Source: Fusarium oxysporum f. sp. lycopersici 4287 (Eukaryota > Ascomycota > Sordariomycetes > Hypocreales > Nectriaceae). From it: a stretch of DNA of 64,000 nucleotides. Location of the stretch: the NCBI RefSeq assembly GCF_000149955.1, contig NC_031000.1, forward strand, positions 2,081,178 through 2,145,177, written 5' to 3'. This document shows, piece by piece, positions 21,118 through 31,540 of the stretch. Position numbers and translations under genes: made by a program. A model generated the notes under the pieces. It saw only the letters and a program-made list of their open reading frames with translations. It was not told the origin of the DNA and did not search any database. Position 1 is the first letter of the stretch. Each line of letters starts with the position of its first letter.

Positions 21118-23664
21118 ATGAATCCAGTTACAGCTACTCGTCAATTTTCTGATGACTGCCTGCCTCCTGAACGCGAGTATGGCTCTCGGGAAGCCCTACA
21201 CGCCGCGATCAATGCATGGGCAGCTCCCAGGGGCTATGCGTTTGTCACTGGGAAGTCGAAGAAAACAGAGAGCGGCAGACGAATTGTTTTCTTCAGCTGT
21301 GACCGTGGAGGAGCACCTCCAAAGGCCTCGGGCGTACGGCAACGGTCAACTACAACACGGCGTACAGGGTGTCAATTCTCAGTCCTTGCGAAGGAGGCCT
21401 TGGATAAGACAACGTGGCGCCTTACACACCGTCCTGGCAGCGAGTTTGCCCATCACAACCACGAGCCAAGCACAAGCATGTCTGCACATCCAGTCCATCG
21501 TCAACTATCCAATGCAGATAGGTCAACTATTAACAACCTTGCAAACGCTGGTGTAGCACCGAAAGAGATCAGGTCCTACCTACGTCAGAACACAGAGTCT
21601 CATGCCACCCAGCAAGACATCTACAACTGCATTGCACAAGGCAAACGAGACCAGAAGAAGGGCCAGAGCACAATCCAAGCTCTTGCTAATGAGCTTGAGG
21701 CTGAGGGTTTCTGGAGTCGAATACGCTTCGACGAGGATGGTCGGGTTACAGCTGTGTTGTTTGCCCACCCAGAGTCGCTAACATACCTTAAGTCATACCC
21801 GGATATACTTATATTGGACTGCACATATAAGACAAACAAGTATAGGATGCCTCTTCTCGATATCGTCGGTGTTGATGCCTGTCAACGATCATTCTGCATC
21901 GCCTTCGCCTTCCTCAGCGGCGAGGAGGAGAAGGACTACATCTGGGCGTTAGATCGGCTACGTTCAATGTACGAAGCCTGTAGCGCAAGGCTGCCATCTG
22001 TGATCCTTACAGACCGCTGTCTGGCCTGCATGAATGCGGTATCTCATTGTTTCCCGGCTGCAGTATCGCTTCTATGCCTTTGGCATGCCAACAAGGCAGT
22101 CCTGCGTTACTGCCAGCCAAGCTTTATGCGTCATAACGATGCGGCTCAAAAGCCTCAAGGCCACCAAGAGTGGAAGGACTTCTACGGAAGATGGCATGAG
22201 CTCGTGGCATCGGCAAATGAGGAGACATTTGAAGACAGGCTTCAGCAGCTCAAAGAGCGCTATGCTTCAGCTCACGCCCGGGAGGTCGCCTACATCATCG
22301 AAACATGGCTTGACCTCTACAAAACAAAGCTCGTGAAAGCTTGGGTTGATCGGTATCTTCACTTTGAGAATGTGGTTACATCTCGAGGCGAGGGTATTCA
22401 TCAGCTCATCAAGGTGTACCTTGATACTTCCCAGCTAGATCTCTTTGAGGCCTGGAGGGCTATCAAGCTGGCGATACTTAACCAAGTAGCTGAGCTCCGA
22501 GCAAACCAGGCGAAGCAGCAAATCCGAACACCCATAGAACTCTCAGGGAGTCTATACAGCATCATACGAGGCTGGGTATCTCACGAGGCATTGCGGAAGG
22601 TTGAGGCGCAGAGAAAGCGGCTCCAACAGGACAGACTCCCTGCCTGCACAGGAGTCTTCTCAGCAACGCTTGGGCTCCCTTGCGCTCACACAATTGAGCC
22701 TCTTCTACAACAAGCCCAGCCGCTTCAACTACACCACTTCCATACGCATTGGCATCTTCAACGAGAAGGAAACCCTCAATTGCTCATAGAGCCCCGCCGT
22801 CAGTTCGATCAGGTGCCAGCTACGTCAACATTGCCGAAGACTAGCACTCAGCGCGAGCCATGTGCATTTGAGATCGTCGAACAAGCATCACAGACGAGAG
22901 CCAACCCCAAATGTTCAAGATGTCATACACAGGGCCACAGGATGAGCTCAAAGGCATGCCCATTGCGATATGCGCATCTTGTATCTCCCTCAGCTTCTAC
23001 AGCGCCCCCAAATACGCTGCCGCCATCGACTACACCAAGTTCGGCTCAACAGCCAGTTCCCGATCCATCCTTATGCTCAATTTTGCCACAGCAGCAGGTA
23101 GCGCCGCCAGCGGCACTATGTGATCAAGAGATGGTGCCGTCCCCGCCAGATATAATAGCACTGCCATCCTCATCAGCGGATGTACCTCCACCACCAGATA
23201 TGCCGCCATCGGTACCAGCGTCTGGGCCAGACATACGCTATGATGACCCTCGTGCTATATATGATCGATATATTGCAGCACGGATGGCATGGTATAACAA
23301 GCTGCCTCGAGGTAGCTTAAAGACTAACCAGGAATATCGAAAGGCAATGGGCCTCCCTCAACGCTACGATAAGACAAGTTACAGCTGGTGTTTGGATTAT
23401 AAGCAGATGGGTAAGCGATGCACATCAACGATACCTGGACGGGAGTGGACTAAGGAGGAGATGATGGCGTACTTGGATTGGACCAGGGTAGAAGATGAAC
23501 GTGTGGAGAGGCAAGTCGCCCAGGAGATGGGCGACAACCCTCTGGCGAACAGGCGAACAGGCATGAAGGAGATTTGGAAGAGGGTTGAGCAGGACATGAT
23601 CGACCAACAAGCTCTGTACTCGAACGATAAACTGGCTGAAGACTGTATCATAGTTACTGCTTAG
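21118..23664 (+). CDS. Mutator-like transposase, intact
   Basis: 848 residues, starting at the ATG after the left TIR. N-terminal third: a FAR1/WRKY-GCM1-like DNA-binding region (AAINAWAAPRGYAFVTGKSK, then FSCDRGG, TTRRTGCQF, HNHEP with its conserved Cys/His). Middle: the MULE catalytic domain with ILDCTYKTNKY (first Asp), SVILTDRCLACMNA (second Asp) and the CLWHANK C-x2-H block. Near residue 600: a zinc knuckle CSRCHTQGHRMSSKAC. The C-terminal 150 residues are Pro/Ser rich, then a conserved acidic region. No stops, frameshifts or introns. The protein would cut and join the surrounding TIRs in the nucleus. It shares the whole architecture with the interrupted copy at 23979, but is clearly diverged from it. 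Confidence 0.93.
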   Translation: MNPVTATRQFSDDCLPPEREYGSREALHAAINAWAAPRGYAFVTGKSKKTESGRRIVFFSCDRGGAPPKASGVRQRSTTTRRTGCQFSVLAKEALDKTTWRLTHRPGSEFAHHNHEPSTSMSAHPVHRQLSNADRSTINNLANAGVAPKEIRSYLRQNTESHATQQDIYNCIAQGKRDQKKGQSTIQALANELEAEGFWSRIRFDEDGRVTAVLFAHPESLTYLKSYPDILILDCTYKTNKYRMPLLDIVGVDACQRSFCIAFAFLSGEEEKDYIWALDRLRSMYEACSARLPSVILTDRCLACMNAVSHCFPAAVSLLCLWHANKAVLRYCQPSFMRHNDAAQKPQGHQEWKDFYGRWHELVASANEETFEDRLQQLKERYASAHAREVAYIIETWLDLYKTKLVKAWVDRYLHFENVVTSRGEGIHQLIKVYLDTSQLDLFEAWRAIKLAILNQVAELRANQAKQQIRTPIELSGSLYSIIRGWVSHEALRKVEAQRKRLQQDRLPACTGVFSATLGLPCAHTIEPLLQQAQPLQLHHFHTHWHLQREGNPQLLIEPRRQFDQVPATSTLPKTSTQREPCAFEIVEQASQTRANPKCSRCHTQGHRMSSKACPLRYAHLVSPSASTAPPNTLPPSTTPSSAQQPVPDPSLCSILPQQQVAPPAALCDQEMVPSPPDIIALPSSSADVPPPPDMPPSVPASGPDIRYDDPRAIYDRYIAARMAWYNKLPRGSLKTNQEYRKAMGLPQRYDKTSYSWCLDYKQMGKRCTSTIPGREWTKEEMMAYLDWTRVEDERVERQVAQEMGDNPLANRRTGMKEIWKRVEQDMIDQQALYSNDKLAEDCIIVTA

Positions 23665-23790
23665 ATTATTATTAACGCCTACATTACTTATATCCCAATT
23701 ATGGCACCGTGAGAAAAAATCTGTATAGCAGAGCAGTTCGTCATCTAGAGATTAGAAGCAATACAATAAAATACAATAGGCTGGCTGGCA

Positions 23791-23888
23791 TACAAGGGTG
23801 TTGGGCTTACATAACTCCCTTACAGACGCACCGGGTGCGCAACACGTGACACTTACGTGCGCATCCAGGTGCGCACCTATTGGCGCCC
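23791..23888 (-). repeat. Right TIR of element A
   Basis: Inverted copy of 20949-21046. Confidence 0.95.
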
Positions 23889-23978
23889 ATTTGGCACAAC
23901 TCCACAACTGCATTTCTCAGGGGCTGCGGCTATTGCTGCCATTGCTAACCACAACCGTAGGTTTCAGGGGTTGCCGTT

Positions 23979-26537
23979 ATGGCGCAGACGGCATTTCCTG
24001 ATGATGTGCTTCCGCCAGAGGGCACGTACGACTCGCGAGAGGCTCTACTCACAGCTATCAATGAATGGGCAGCACCAAGAGGATACGCGTTCGTAACTGG
24101 GAGATCGTCGCGATCAACCAGCGGCAGGCAGATTATCACATACGCATGTGATCGATGGTGTCGGCCACCAAGCGCCTCAAGGGACCGCCAGCGCAAGACT
24201 ACTACGCGAGGAACCAACTGCCGGTTCTCTATCATCGCGAAGGAATCCCTAGATAAGACGACTTGGTCTTTAAGGCATCGTCCGGATCCACAATTTTCTT
24301 CACACAACCATGAACCAAGTTGGCACAAATCGGCGCACCCAGTCCATCGGCAGCTCTCGGATGTGGATAGGTCAACAATCAGCCGCCTTACGAACGCTGG
24401 TGTAGCGCCAAAAGATATCAGGACTTATATTCGCCAGAACTCGAATACCATTGCAACCCAGCAAGATATCTACAACCGCATCGCAGATAGCAAACGAGAG
24501 CTCTGTGAGGGTCAGAGCACTATACATGCTTTTGCTAACCAGCTAGACAAGGAAGGGTTCTGGAACCGGATGCAGCTTGACTCAGATAACCGAATCACGG
24601 CGGTGTTGTTCGCCCATCCGGAGTCATTGGCATACTTGAAGGCTTACCCAGATCTACTTTTCTTGGACTGCACATACAAAACGAACAAATACGGAATGCC
24701 GCTGCTTGATATGATTGGTGTTGATGCCTGTCAGCGATCCTTCTGTATCGCCTTCGCATTCCTTAATGGCGAGGCTGAGCAGGACTTCATATGGGCCTTG
24801 GACCGGCTCAGGTCGCTGTATGAACTCTGCAACACAAGGTTTCCATCTGTTATTCTGACTGACCGTGATAAGGCCTGTATGAACGCTGTAGAGAGCTGCT
24901 TTCCGTCTTCGATCTCTTTGCTATGCCTGTGGCATGCGAATAAGGCGGTCCTCCGCTATTGCCAGCCAACATTCGTACACCATAAGCAAGGGTCTGAGGC
25001 CTATCAGCAAGGTCTGAGCGACTGGAATGACTTTTTCAATCACTGGCATTCGATTATGAGGTCGTCAGATGAACAGGCATTTGACCAGCGCGTACAAGAG
25101 CTTGAAAAGCGCTATCTGCCTCAATAGCTCGAAGAGGTTGGCTACATCAAGTCCAACTGGCTCGATCCGTACAAGAAAAAGCTTGTTAAGGCCTGGGTCG
25201 ACCAGCACCCTCACTTTGGTAATGTGGTCACCTCACGGGTTGAGGGTATCCATGGGCTCCTTAAGAGCCACCTCAAGAAATCTACGCTAGATCTCTTCGA
25301 GGCGTGGAGAGCTATGAAACATGCGCTTCTTAATCAATTATCTGAGCTGCGCTCCAACCAAGTCAGGCAGCAAATGCGAATACCAATTGAGCTCTCTGGA
25401 TCACTATATAGTGCCATACGTGGCTGGATATCTCACGAGGCTTTACGCAAAGTTGAAGAACAGCGGAAGCGGCTTATGAAAGAAGACCTGCCTAGTTGTA
25501 CCGGTACATTCTCTCGATCCCACGGCCTCCCTTGCGCCCATATTCTCAAGGCTCTACAAGAGCAAGGCCAAACCCTTCGCTTGGAGCATCTTCACCCGCA
25601 TTGGCATTTGAGTCGCCATGGTGTTCATCAGGTGCTATTGGAGCCTCGACACCGATCTTATCGAATAGCTGCCGATTCTACCACAAGTAAATCGCAATCG
25701 AGCACTCAGAGAGAACCAAGTGCATTCGAGGCAGTTCAGGCAGCAGCGCAGCCAAAAGCACGACCTACATGCAGTAGATGCCACAAATTAGGACACAAGA
25801 TGACGTCAAAGGCATGCCCTCAACGGTACGAGGGGATTTTGTATTTGTCATCATCGTCAGCACAGGTAGAAGCAATGCCAGTGGCACTCTCGCCAGCATT
25901 ATCCGGGGAAGCACGACCAGCAGCAGCAGTATCTGCATCTGTATCATCTTTGCAGGAAGGGGAACCACTGGAAGACCCGTCATCAGGATTATCCGGACAT
26001 GCTGGGTCTGGCAGGGATGATACTAGCTGCATTGTCGTTAGTATAGAGACAGCAGCATCATCGGCAGTGTCATCAGCAAAACCATCGACACAGGGAGGGA
26101 AGTCGCCAGTAGCATCATCTTCAACAGCATCAGTGGCGCCGACACTAAGATATGATGACCCACAAGCCATCTATCGGAGATATATTGCTGCTCGAGATGC
26201 TTGGTATAAGGCGCAGCCTCGTGGTAGCGTCAAAACTAACCAGCAGTATCGGAGGGCGTTAGGTCTACCTTTGCGGTATGACAAAGCAAGCTACCAGTGG
26301 TGTCTTGACTGGAAGCAGATGGGCAAACTCTGTACGACACCCACCGGATCTAGAGATTGGAGTAAGGAAGAGATGATGGCGTACCTGGATTGGAGTAAAG
26401 CAGAAGATGATCGGGTGGAGGCTCAGGTAGCGGCAGAGATGGAAAGTAATCCATTTTCTAGCAGAAGAGGCATGCGCGACATCTGGGAGGCAGCTGAGAA
26501 TGATGGAAAAGAGCAGCAGGAATTGTATTCAGCTTGA
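23979..26537 (+). pseudogene. Mutator-like transposase of element B, single in-frame stop
   Basis: Same architecture as the transposase at 21118: FAR1-like DNA-binding region (INEWAAPRGYAFVTGRSS, HNHEPSW), MULE domain (LDCTYKTNKYGMPLLD, VILTDRDKACMNA, CLWHANK) and zinc knuckle CSRCHKLGHKMTSKAC. The frame is interrupted once, by TAG at 25125-25127 in the segment ELEKRYLPQ, and continues in the same frame through EEVGYIKSNWLDPYK to a TGA at 26535-26537. The homologous position in element A codes for a normal residue in KERYASAHAREVAY. About 850 codons in total. It could be mobilised in trans, but not encode a full transposase unless the stop is read through. Confidence 0.92.
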
Positions 26538-26599
26538 TAATTAGGAATTCATTACAGTTCTGAATCTCGGGATTCTGAAACCCGCCAGCCTCAAAACTC

Positions 26600-26701
26600 G
26601 AAATGCAGTTGTGGAGTTGTGCCAAATTGGCGGCTGACATAATCCGCACGCCTACGCGTGCAGAAGTGGAGAGGCGCCTAGGCGTGTCCCTATGGGCCCC
26701 C
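26600..26701 (-). repeat. Right TIR of element B
   Basis: 102 bp, complementary to 20866-20948 plus 23898-23916 with one mismatch. Confidence 0.95.
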
Positions 26702-26710
26702 TAGTCAAGT

Positions 26711-27222
26711 TGGTTGATGACAAAGAATTTCTTGGCTCACGATAAATTCAAATAGGTATAGCGACGACCCACTTTGAAAGTCTTGGCTCACGATTAATTC
26801 AATCTGGTTTAGCGCCAAAACCTGGTGCCACAATTTCGCGACCTTTCCTGATCAGTTGAAACCCATTACCCTAAAATCCAAGGCGACGAGGGGGAGAGCT
26901 ACCATTCAATTGGCCTGGTAGCTTCATTGAGTCCTCAAGCCTTGACGAAATAGGGAGTCATATGCTAGTGCAAAATATCGTACAAAGACTTACAGTGCGT
27001 AGCTCTCTTTGCGATAATTCTGAAAAGAAATGTCTCGAGGTTGTTTGTAAGGCCGGGCCTTATTGGGCGCCAGAACCTTGGAAGGATGCCGCGCTCTTGT
27101 TCATTATTTTTGCTTTTTTTTTAACGCGATTATGTAAACTACGAGCCCAGCCAGAAGACGCGTCTTGCAGATTTTAATGTTATGGAACCCATTTCCGTTG
27201 CCATCAGAGATCAAGCAAGATA
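26711..27222. other. Spacer before the large AT-hook gene
   Basis: Contains a direct repeat CTTGGCTCACGAT(A/T)AATTCAA near 26731 and 26783. No gene is seen; probably the 5' region of the following gene. Confidence 0.45.
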
Positions 27223-30200
27223 ATGTCTCAACCAGCCCCTAGACGTCGTGGTCGACCCAGGAAGGCAGAATCTGAAGAAGCGCGGGTCGCTCGGGAGCGT
27301 GCTCTGCAGCGCGTACGATCACAACGATACTACGAACGAAAACATCAGCAAGCCGTGCAGCCCTCTCTCGCCAGCCGAACTGCACCAAACAGAATTCGTG
27401 CATTACCACCATGCGTTGTCTCAGCAGTCACCAGCTGCATCGTCAACGGACCCGAGTACCGGCTTCTACCTGGAGTCGCAATTCCACATTCCCATACCAG
27501 ATGAAGATCCACTGCCGGTCGAGTCTACTTTGATCGATCACGAACCAAGCGGCGTAGAGGTGGATTCAGCCGAAGGACCGTGTGATCTACCATCTGTGGA
27601 GGATGATGATCCACATACGGGTAATACAACGCCCCAGTCTCGCCAAGTTCTAGAAGAACAAACGACTCATTTCACCCTGGGCACGCAATCTATCCCTCAT
27701 TCAGGTAAGTCTCTTCATCTCACTCCCGTGCGAGATGCCTGTCAAGAATAGTTTCGCCCCAAATCCCTTGAAGCATCATCTCGAGTCCTGGCCACAACCC
27801 GCATAACTGACCCTGATTATAGCTTCTCTTCACCATATTGATGACGTCGCCGATGGCCATGATGTTGAGGATAGATACTATGGCATCCCCGAATTTATCA
27901 ATCACCGCCCTCAAAATCCGCCGCCTTCAGAGAACCCAATCCCGAGGCTCGAGAAACATCTTGCTCAGGAGTGGATGATGCATCCAAGCTGTTCAAGAGA
28001 AGAACATGATGCAGATCACGGGAAGTTAATCGAGACTGCTTGCCACCATTCTTGTGACTCACTAGAAGATGTTATCGCTCGGCTCGATGGATTGATGAAT
28101 GATGATCACAGCCATGACCCCCTACCGCATGTCACTGAACCCACTTCTGATATTCTCGATCATGCTTCTTCGGCGGACGATCCTTGCAGTAATAACCTGC
28201 CTCATAATTCTAATTCACAAGAGCACACAAGCTCGCGTCAACGTGATTACAGGGCAGCTTGCCAAATCGCTCTTGAAGGATCCCTATGCGGTGGCGTACC
28301 ACCAAGTCTTTGCTTGGAAGCTAAACATCGCCTTGCACAGCCTTTTACAGATAACTTCATCCGAAAAACGTACGACGTCGACAGCATATGTAGTTTCCCC
28401 TCGTCCTTGGCTGTCGCCAGGTTGGGTATTCAGTGGTACCCGCAACCACATGTTATCTTCAACCTCACGGATGACGTTCACATCAGCATCGACATCCCTA
28501 CCGAAGACTTTCATCGCAACCATCCTCAGCCGCGAGGGAGTTGCCAGCAACGACGTCCGTTACATCATATCCCAAACTACTGCTTTGGACGGGTTCAGGG
28601 TTTGATAGATACATTCATCTGGGTGTTCTTCCCTGCTTTGTGCCATCGCCACATACATGATAACTCCTACAAGCGGACTTCAATTCCCAAGGAGCAATAC
28701 ACATTGTGGTATGATAAGGTCCTATTGCCAGCGGTTGTAGCAGCAGTTCAAGATCCAAGCATACTCCAGTACATTCCCCCAAGCCGCCGAGTCGCTCAAT
28801 CTACGTCACGCGCTCGACAGGAGGGTATCTCCACTGAGTGTCTTACGGGTGCAAATGCGAGTATGGATGTGCTTGGTCAAGGCACAAGGAGCAACGCACT
28901 CTCATACTCACTTCAACACAGACACCTTGGGGCGATATGGCAGGAAATTCAATCGCGAATAATAGAATTTCCACAATTCGCTGGCGTAAGACTATACATG
29001 GGGGCGAAGAACCTGAAGCTTGCATACATGCACTTGGATATCGCTCAGACCCTCAGTGATTTTGACAATCAATGGAATGCCGCTGTTGACAAGAAATTCC
29101 TCGATCCAGACTGTACATTTATCGACATTGGTCGTCAATATACCCCTCAGATTGGGTCTGCTGCTGAGTCTAATGTCCTTATTTGGCGCCGCTGCTGTCT
29201 GAGACGACTATGGCGGCAGCGACAAGCATGGAGTCGTCAGTACAACACGGCGAAGCCTGACGGACATAACCACTCACAGTCTTTTGAGCCACGTCAATGT
29301 GGTGTCTCAACCCTTCGTCAAGCTGAGTACCCGTTCGTCACCACGCGCGACGCGGCCGACATGACAATCACACCCACCCACAATAGCCGTGAGGCTCGTG
29401 AAGGTCTCCTCTATAGCCAGTTTTATAACCTTGTCAAGATTCCTTTTGATGCCGCCAAACAGTACCCGTTTCAGAACCCCCAGCTCGAAAAGATGGCTCT
29501 GGATCCATCCTACCTCGCTGATTGTGAAAAGTCTACCCGTGGAAGTCATGCAAATCAAGCTTCTCTCAAGCTCGCTTATCGATTAAGCAAACTTCGGGTT
29601 CGAGCTGCCTTGATTCCAAATGGTGAAGACGAGATCCCAGTTCCGTTCGCATATGGCGTTCGAGCTGAGGATCGCCTCTCTTGGGCGCTTCTACAACGTA
29701 TACTCCCTCACTTGGCCCCCTCGCAGACAGCCGTCTCGGCTGTCCATGAAGAGGTTACGCCCGACCTGGAGCCACCTTTTTTCGCCATACAGTCAAGAAC
29801 CATGGCACGCTTCCTACATAGCCATATCAATAGGTATTGTTTCCTCTTCGAGCACATCAAGTCTCAGACTGGACCCAGTTACTCATTACCAGAGACTGCT
29901 GTTATGGCAATGGCGCTCCGTAGCCTCCGTTTCAGCATGTCTGGTATCATCGCAAAGGAACCATTGTTGTGGAGAGATCGATGGAGACAGGGCCGCAGTA
30001 CTACACCACAAAACGATCAGCAGCAGGGTGACGAAGTAGAGCTAGAAGGTCTAGGTTTGTACAAATCTTCAAGGGACTATGGGCTAGGCTGGTGGCTCCC
30101 AGGTAAATTTGATTGGGATAAATGACGCTTCAAAAATGATGTTGGCGATCGAATTATTGCGAACCACCATATCATACAACGCGATTATGGTCGTCAATGG

Positions 30201-31538
30201 AGGGTTATTCAGGACGTTCGTGATGTCCATGCACGCATGTGGCAGGCCTATAAGTGGGCTCAGCATTACTCAGTTCGAGAACGGCCAGTCAATCGGGGCA
30301 TCTGGCTTGAGTACCTGTACAGTACTGTGATCGAGCTCTTCCAATGCGACGTCTGGTCCGAAGCCGTCAAGAGCCTCGACTGGACGACAGGTTCTGACCT
30401 CAACGAGAAGGCGGCCACTGAATTCTCTAAATCTGACCCCCCAGATTTTTGCTACGATGTTCTACAAGACTTGTTTCACGATCGACGCCGGAGTATCAGT
30501 CACACTCGACCATATCTTCTGACGGGTAACAAGGTTCGTTCACTGGATATCTGGGACCTTGTATGTGACCTCTTGGGATTTGAACTCCATGAAGGACGAC
30601 TTGAACCACGAAAATACCATAAAATCACTCCTTATCGTATTGCTGTGCGGCGCAGTTTTGAGCTCATAAGTGAAGTCCTAGGGTGCGCAGAAGCGTCTCG
30701 TTGGTTTATGAAGCTTGGTCGGCTCCTTTTACTGACACATTGGATACTGCCTTGGCCATCCACTACAAATATCATTTCTACCACAAAGGAGAGCCGCAAG
30801 AAAGGCCTTAAACGGAGACTGATCTGGGTCTCTATTGTTTACGCCACTCCCGATCTATTACGTCTGTACAGCTGTCGTTCTACCGTACCTATTTGTCCTA
30901 TGGAGGACAGGGAACGCCAGATCACAATAAGAGACAAGCTCTGTGAAACCATGATCACAACATCAGCCAGGCGCTTCGGAACGTCTGGATGGACACCCGA
31001 GTCCGACCCGTTGGACAGACGTTTTCACTGGACCCCTGATGATCTTCTTCAATGTACCGCTACTACACTTTTTGTTGATGCTTTCAACATTGGTCGAGCT
31101 GTTGAGCCCTGTAGCAATGGGAAGATCTACCCCCTTGCTGAACGGGGCCGACCACCGATATTGAGGCTAGTGAAACGTATACGTAATAGCACACTTGAGG
31201 AGTTAGATCAGTTATTTAGCGAACTCATCAGGATCGTACAGACCGAGTCCATGGACAAACAAGCTGGGAACAGCTCTATGCCGTTAGGTTGCACGATCCC
31301 CTGCTTAAGTCAGTCTTCCACTGGCTCTAACAACCGGATGACACGGCATGGATTCAGCCATGAGAAGTCTGCCCTTAACTTTGACCAAACAGCAGACGAG
31401 GACACGATAGAATCTAAATCTGTCGAGAGGGAGAGCGAGAGCGTAAAGAGCAATACAAGTGATAGCGACTCTGCCGATTCAAGCGGGTCATGGAAACCTC
31501 CCATACGTCTAAAGCGCGCGCTCAGGTCTCGAAAATAA
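27223..31538 (+). pseudogene. Very large unrecognised protein with N-terminal AT-hook (tandem copy 1)
   Basis: The start MSQPAPRRRGRPRKAESEEA contains an AT-hook core (RGRP) followed by a basic helix (RERALQRVRSQRYYERK). A 1-bp shift near 27340-27360 is needed to enter the next frame (SPAELHQTEFVHYHH). A clean intron at 27705-27822 (GTAAGT ... CTGAC ... TTATAG) then joins HS to ASLHHIDDVADGHD. The frame runs to 31538 with one TGA at 30123-30125, exactly where copy 2 has TGG (FDWSTWRF). Conserved blocks include HIPNYCFG, DTFIWVFFPAL, TFIDIGRQ, LIWRRCC, FYNLVKIPFDAAKQYPFQN, MALDPSYL, SQTGPSYSLPETAVMA, YGLGWWLPGKFDW and LLLTHWILPWPS. The tail is acidic and basic (KRALRSRK). About 1,400 residues. 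I see no known catalytic motif, signal or membrane segment. I have the impression such proteins are multicopy in Fusarium, but cannot verify this. Confidence 0.75.
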
Positions 31539-31540
31539 CA

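Larger units (their letters stand above)
20949..23888 (+). mobile_element. Mutator-like element A (nested, intact), 98-bp TIRs, 9-bp target duplication
   Basis: A 2,940-bp element starting GGGCGTCAATAGGTGCGCAC and ending with the reverse complement. It is flanked by ATTTGGCAC at 20940-20948 and 23889-23897, a perfect 9-bp duplication of the host TIR of element B. It contains an uninterrupted 848-codon transposase, so it may be autonomous. Size, TIR length and duplication resemble the Fusarium Hop family (from memory). Confidence 0.95.
20866..26701 (+). mobile_element. Mutator-like element B (outer, older), 102-bp TIRs, 9-bp target duplication
   Basis: Both ends start GGGGGCCCATAGGGACACGC. 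The left TIR is split by element A (20866-20948 plus 23898-23916); the right TIR is 26600-26701. The flanks TAGTCAAGT at 20857-20865 and 26702-26710 are a perfect 9-bp duplication, diagnostic of Mutator-type insertion. Without the nested element it is about 2.9 kb with one transposase gene. The TIRs contain palindromes such as GCCTAGGC and CACGCGTAGGCGTG. Confidence 0.95.

Noticed and set aside
20860..21144. Open frames in the MULE terminal repeats
   Set aside because: They lie wholly in TIR sequence, which is palindromic and GC-rich, and have no start context.
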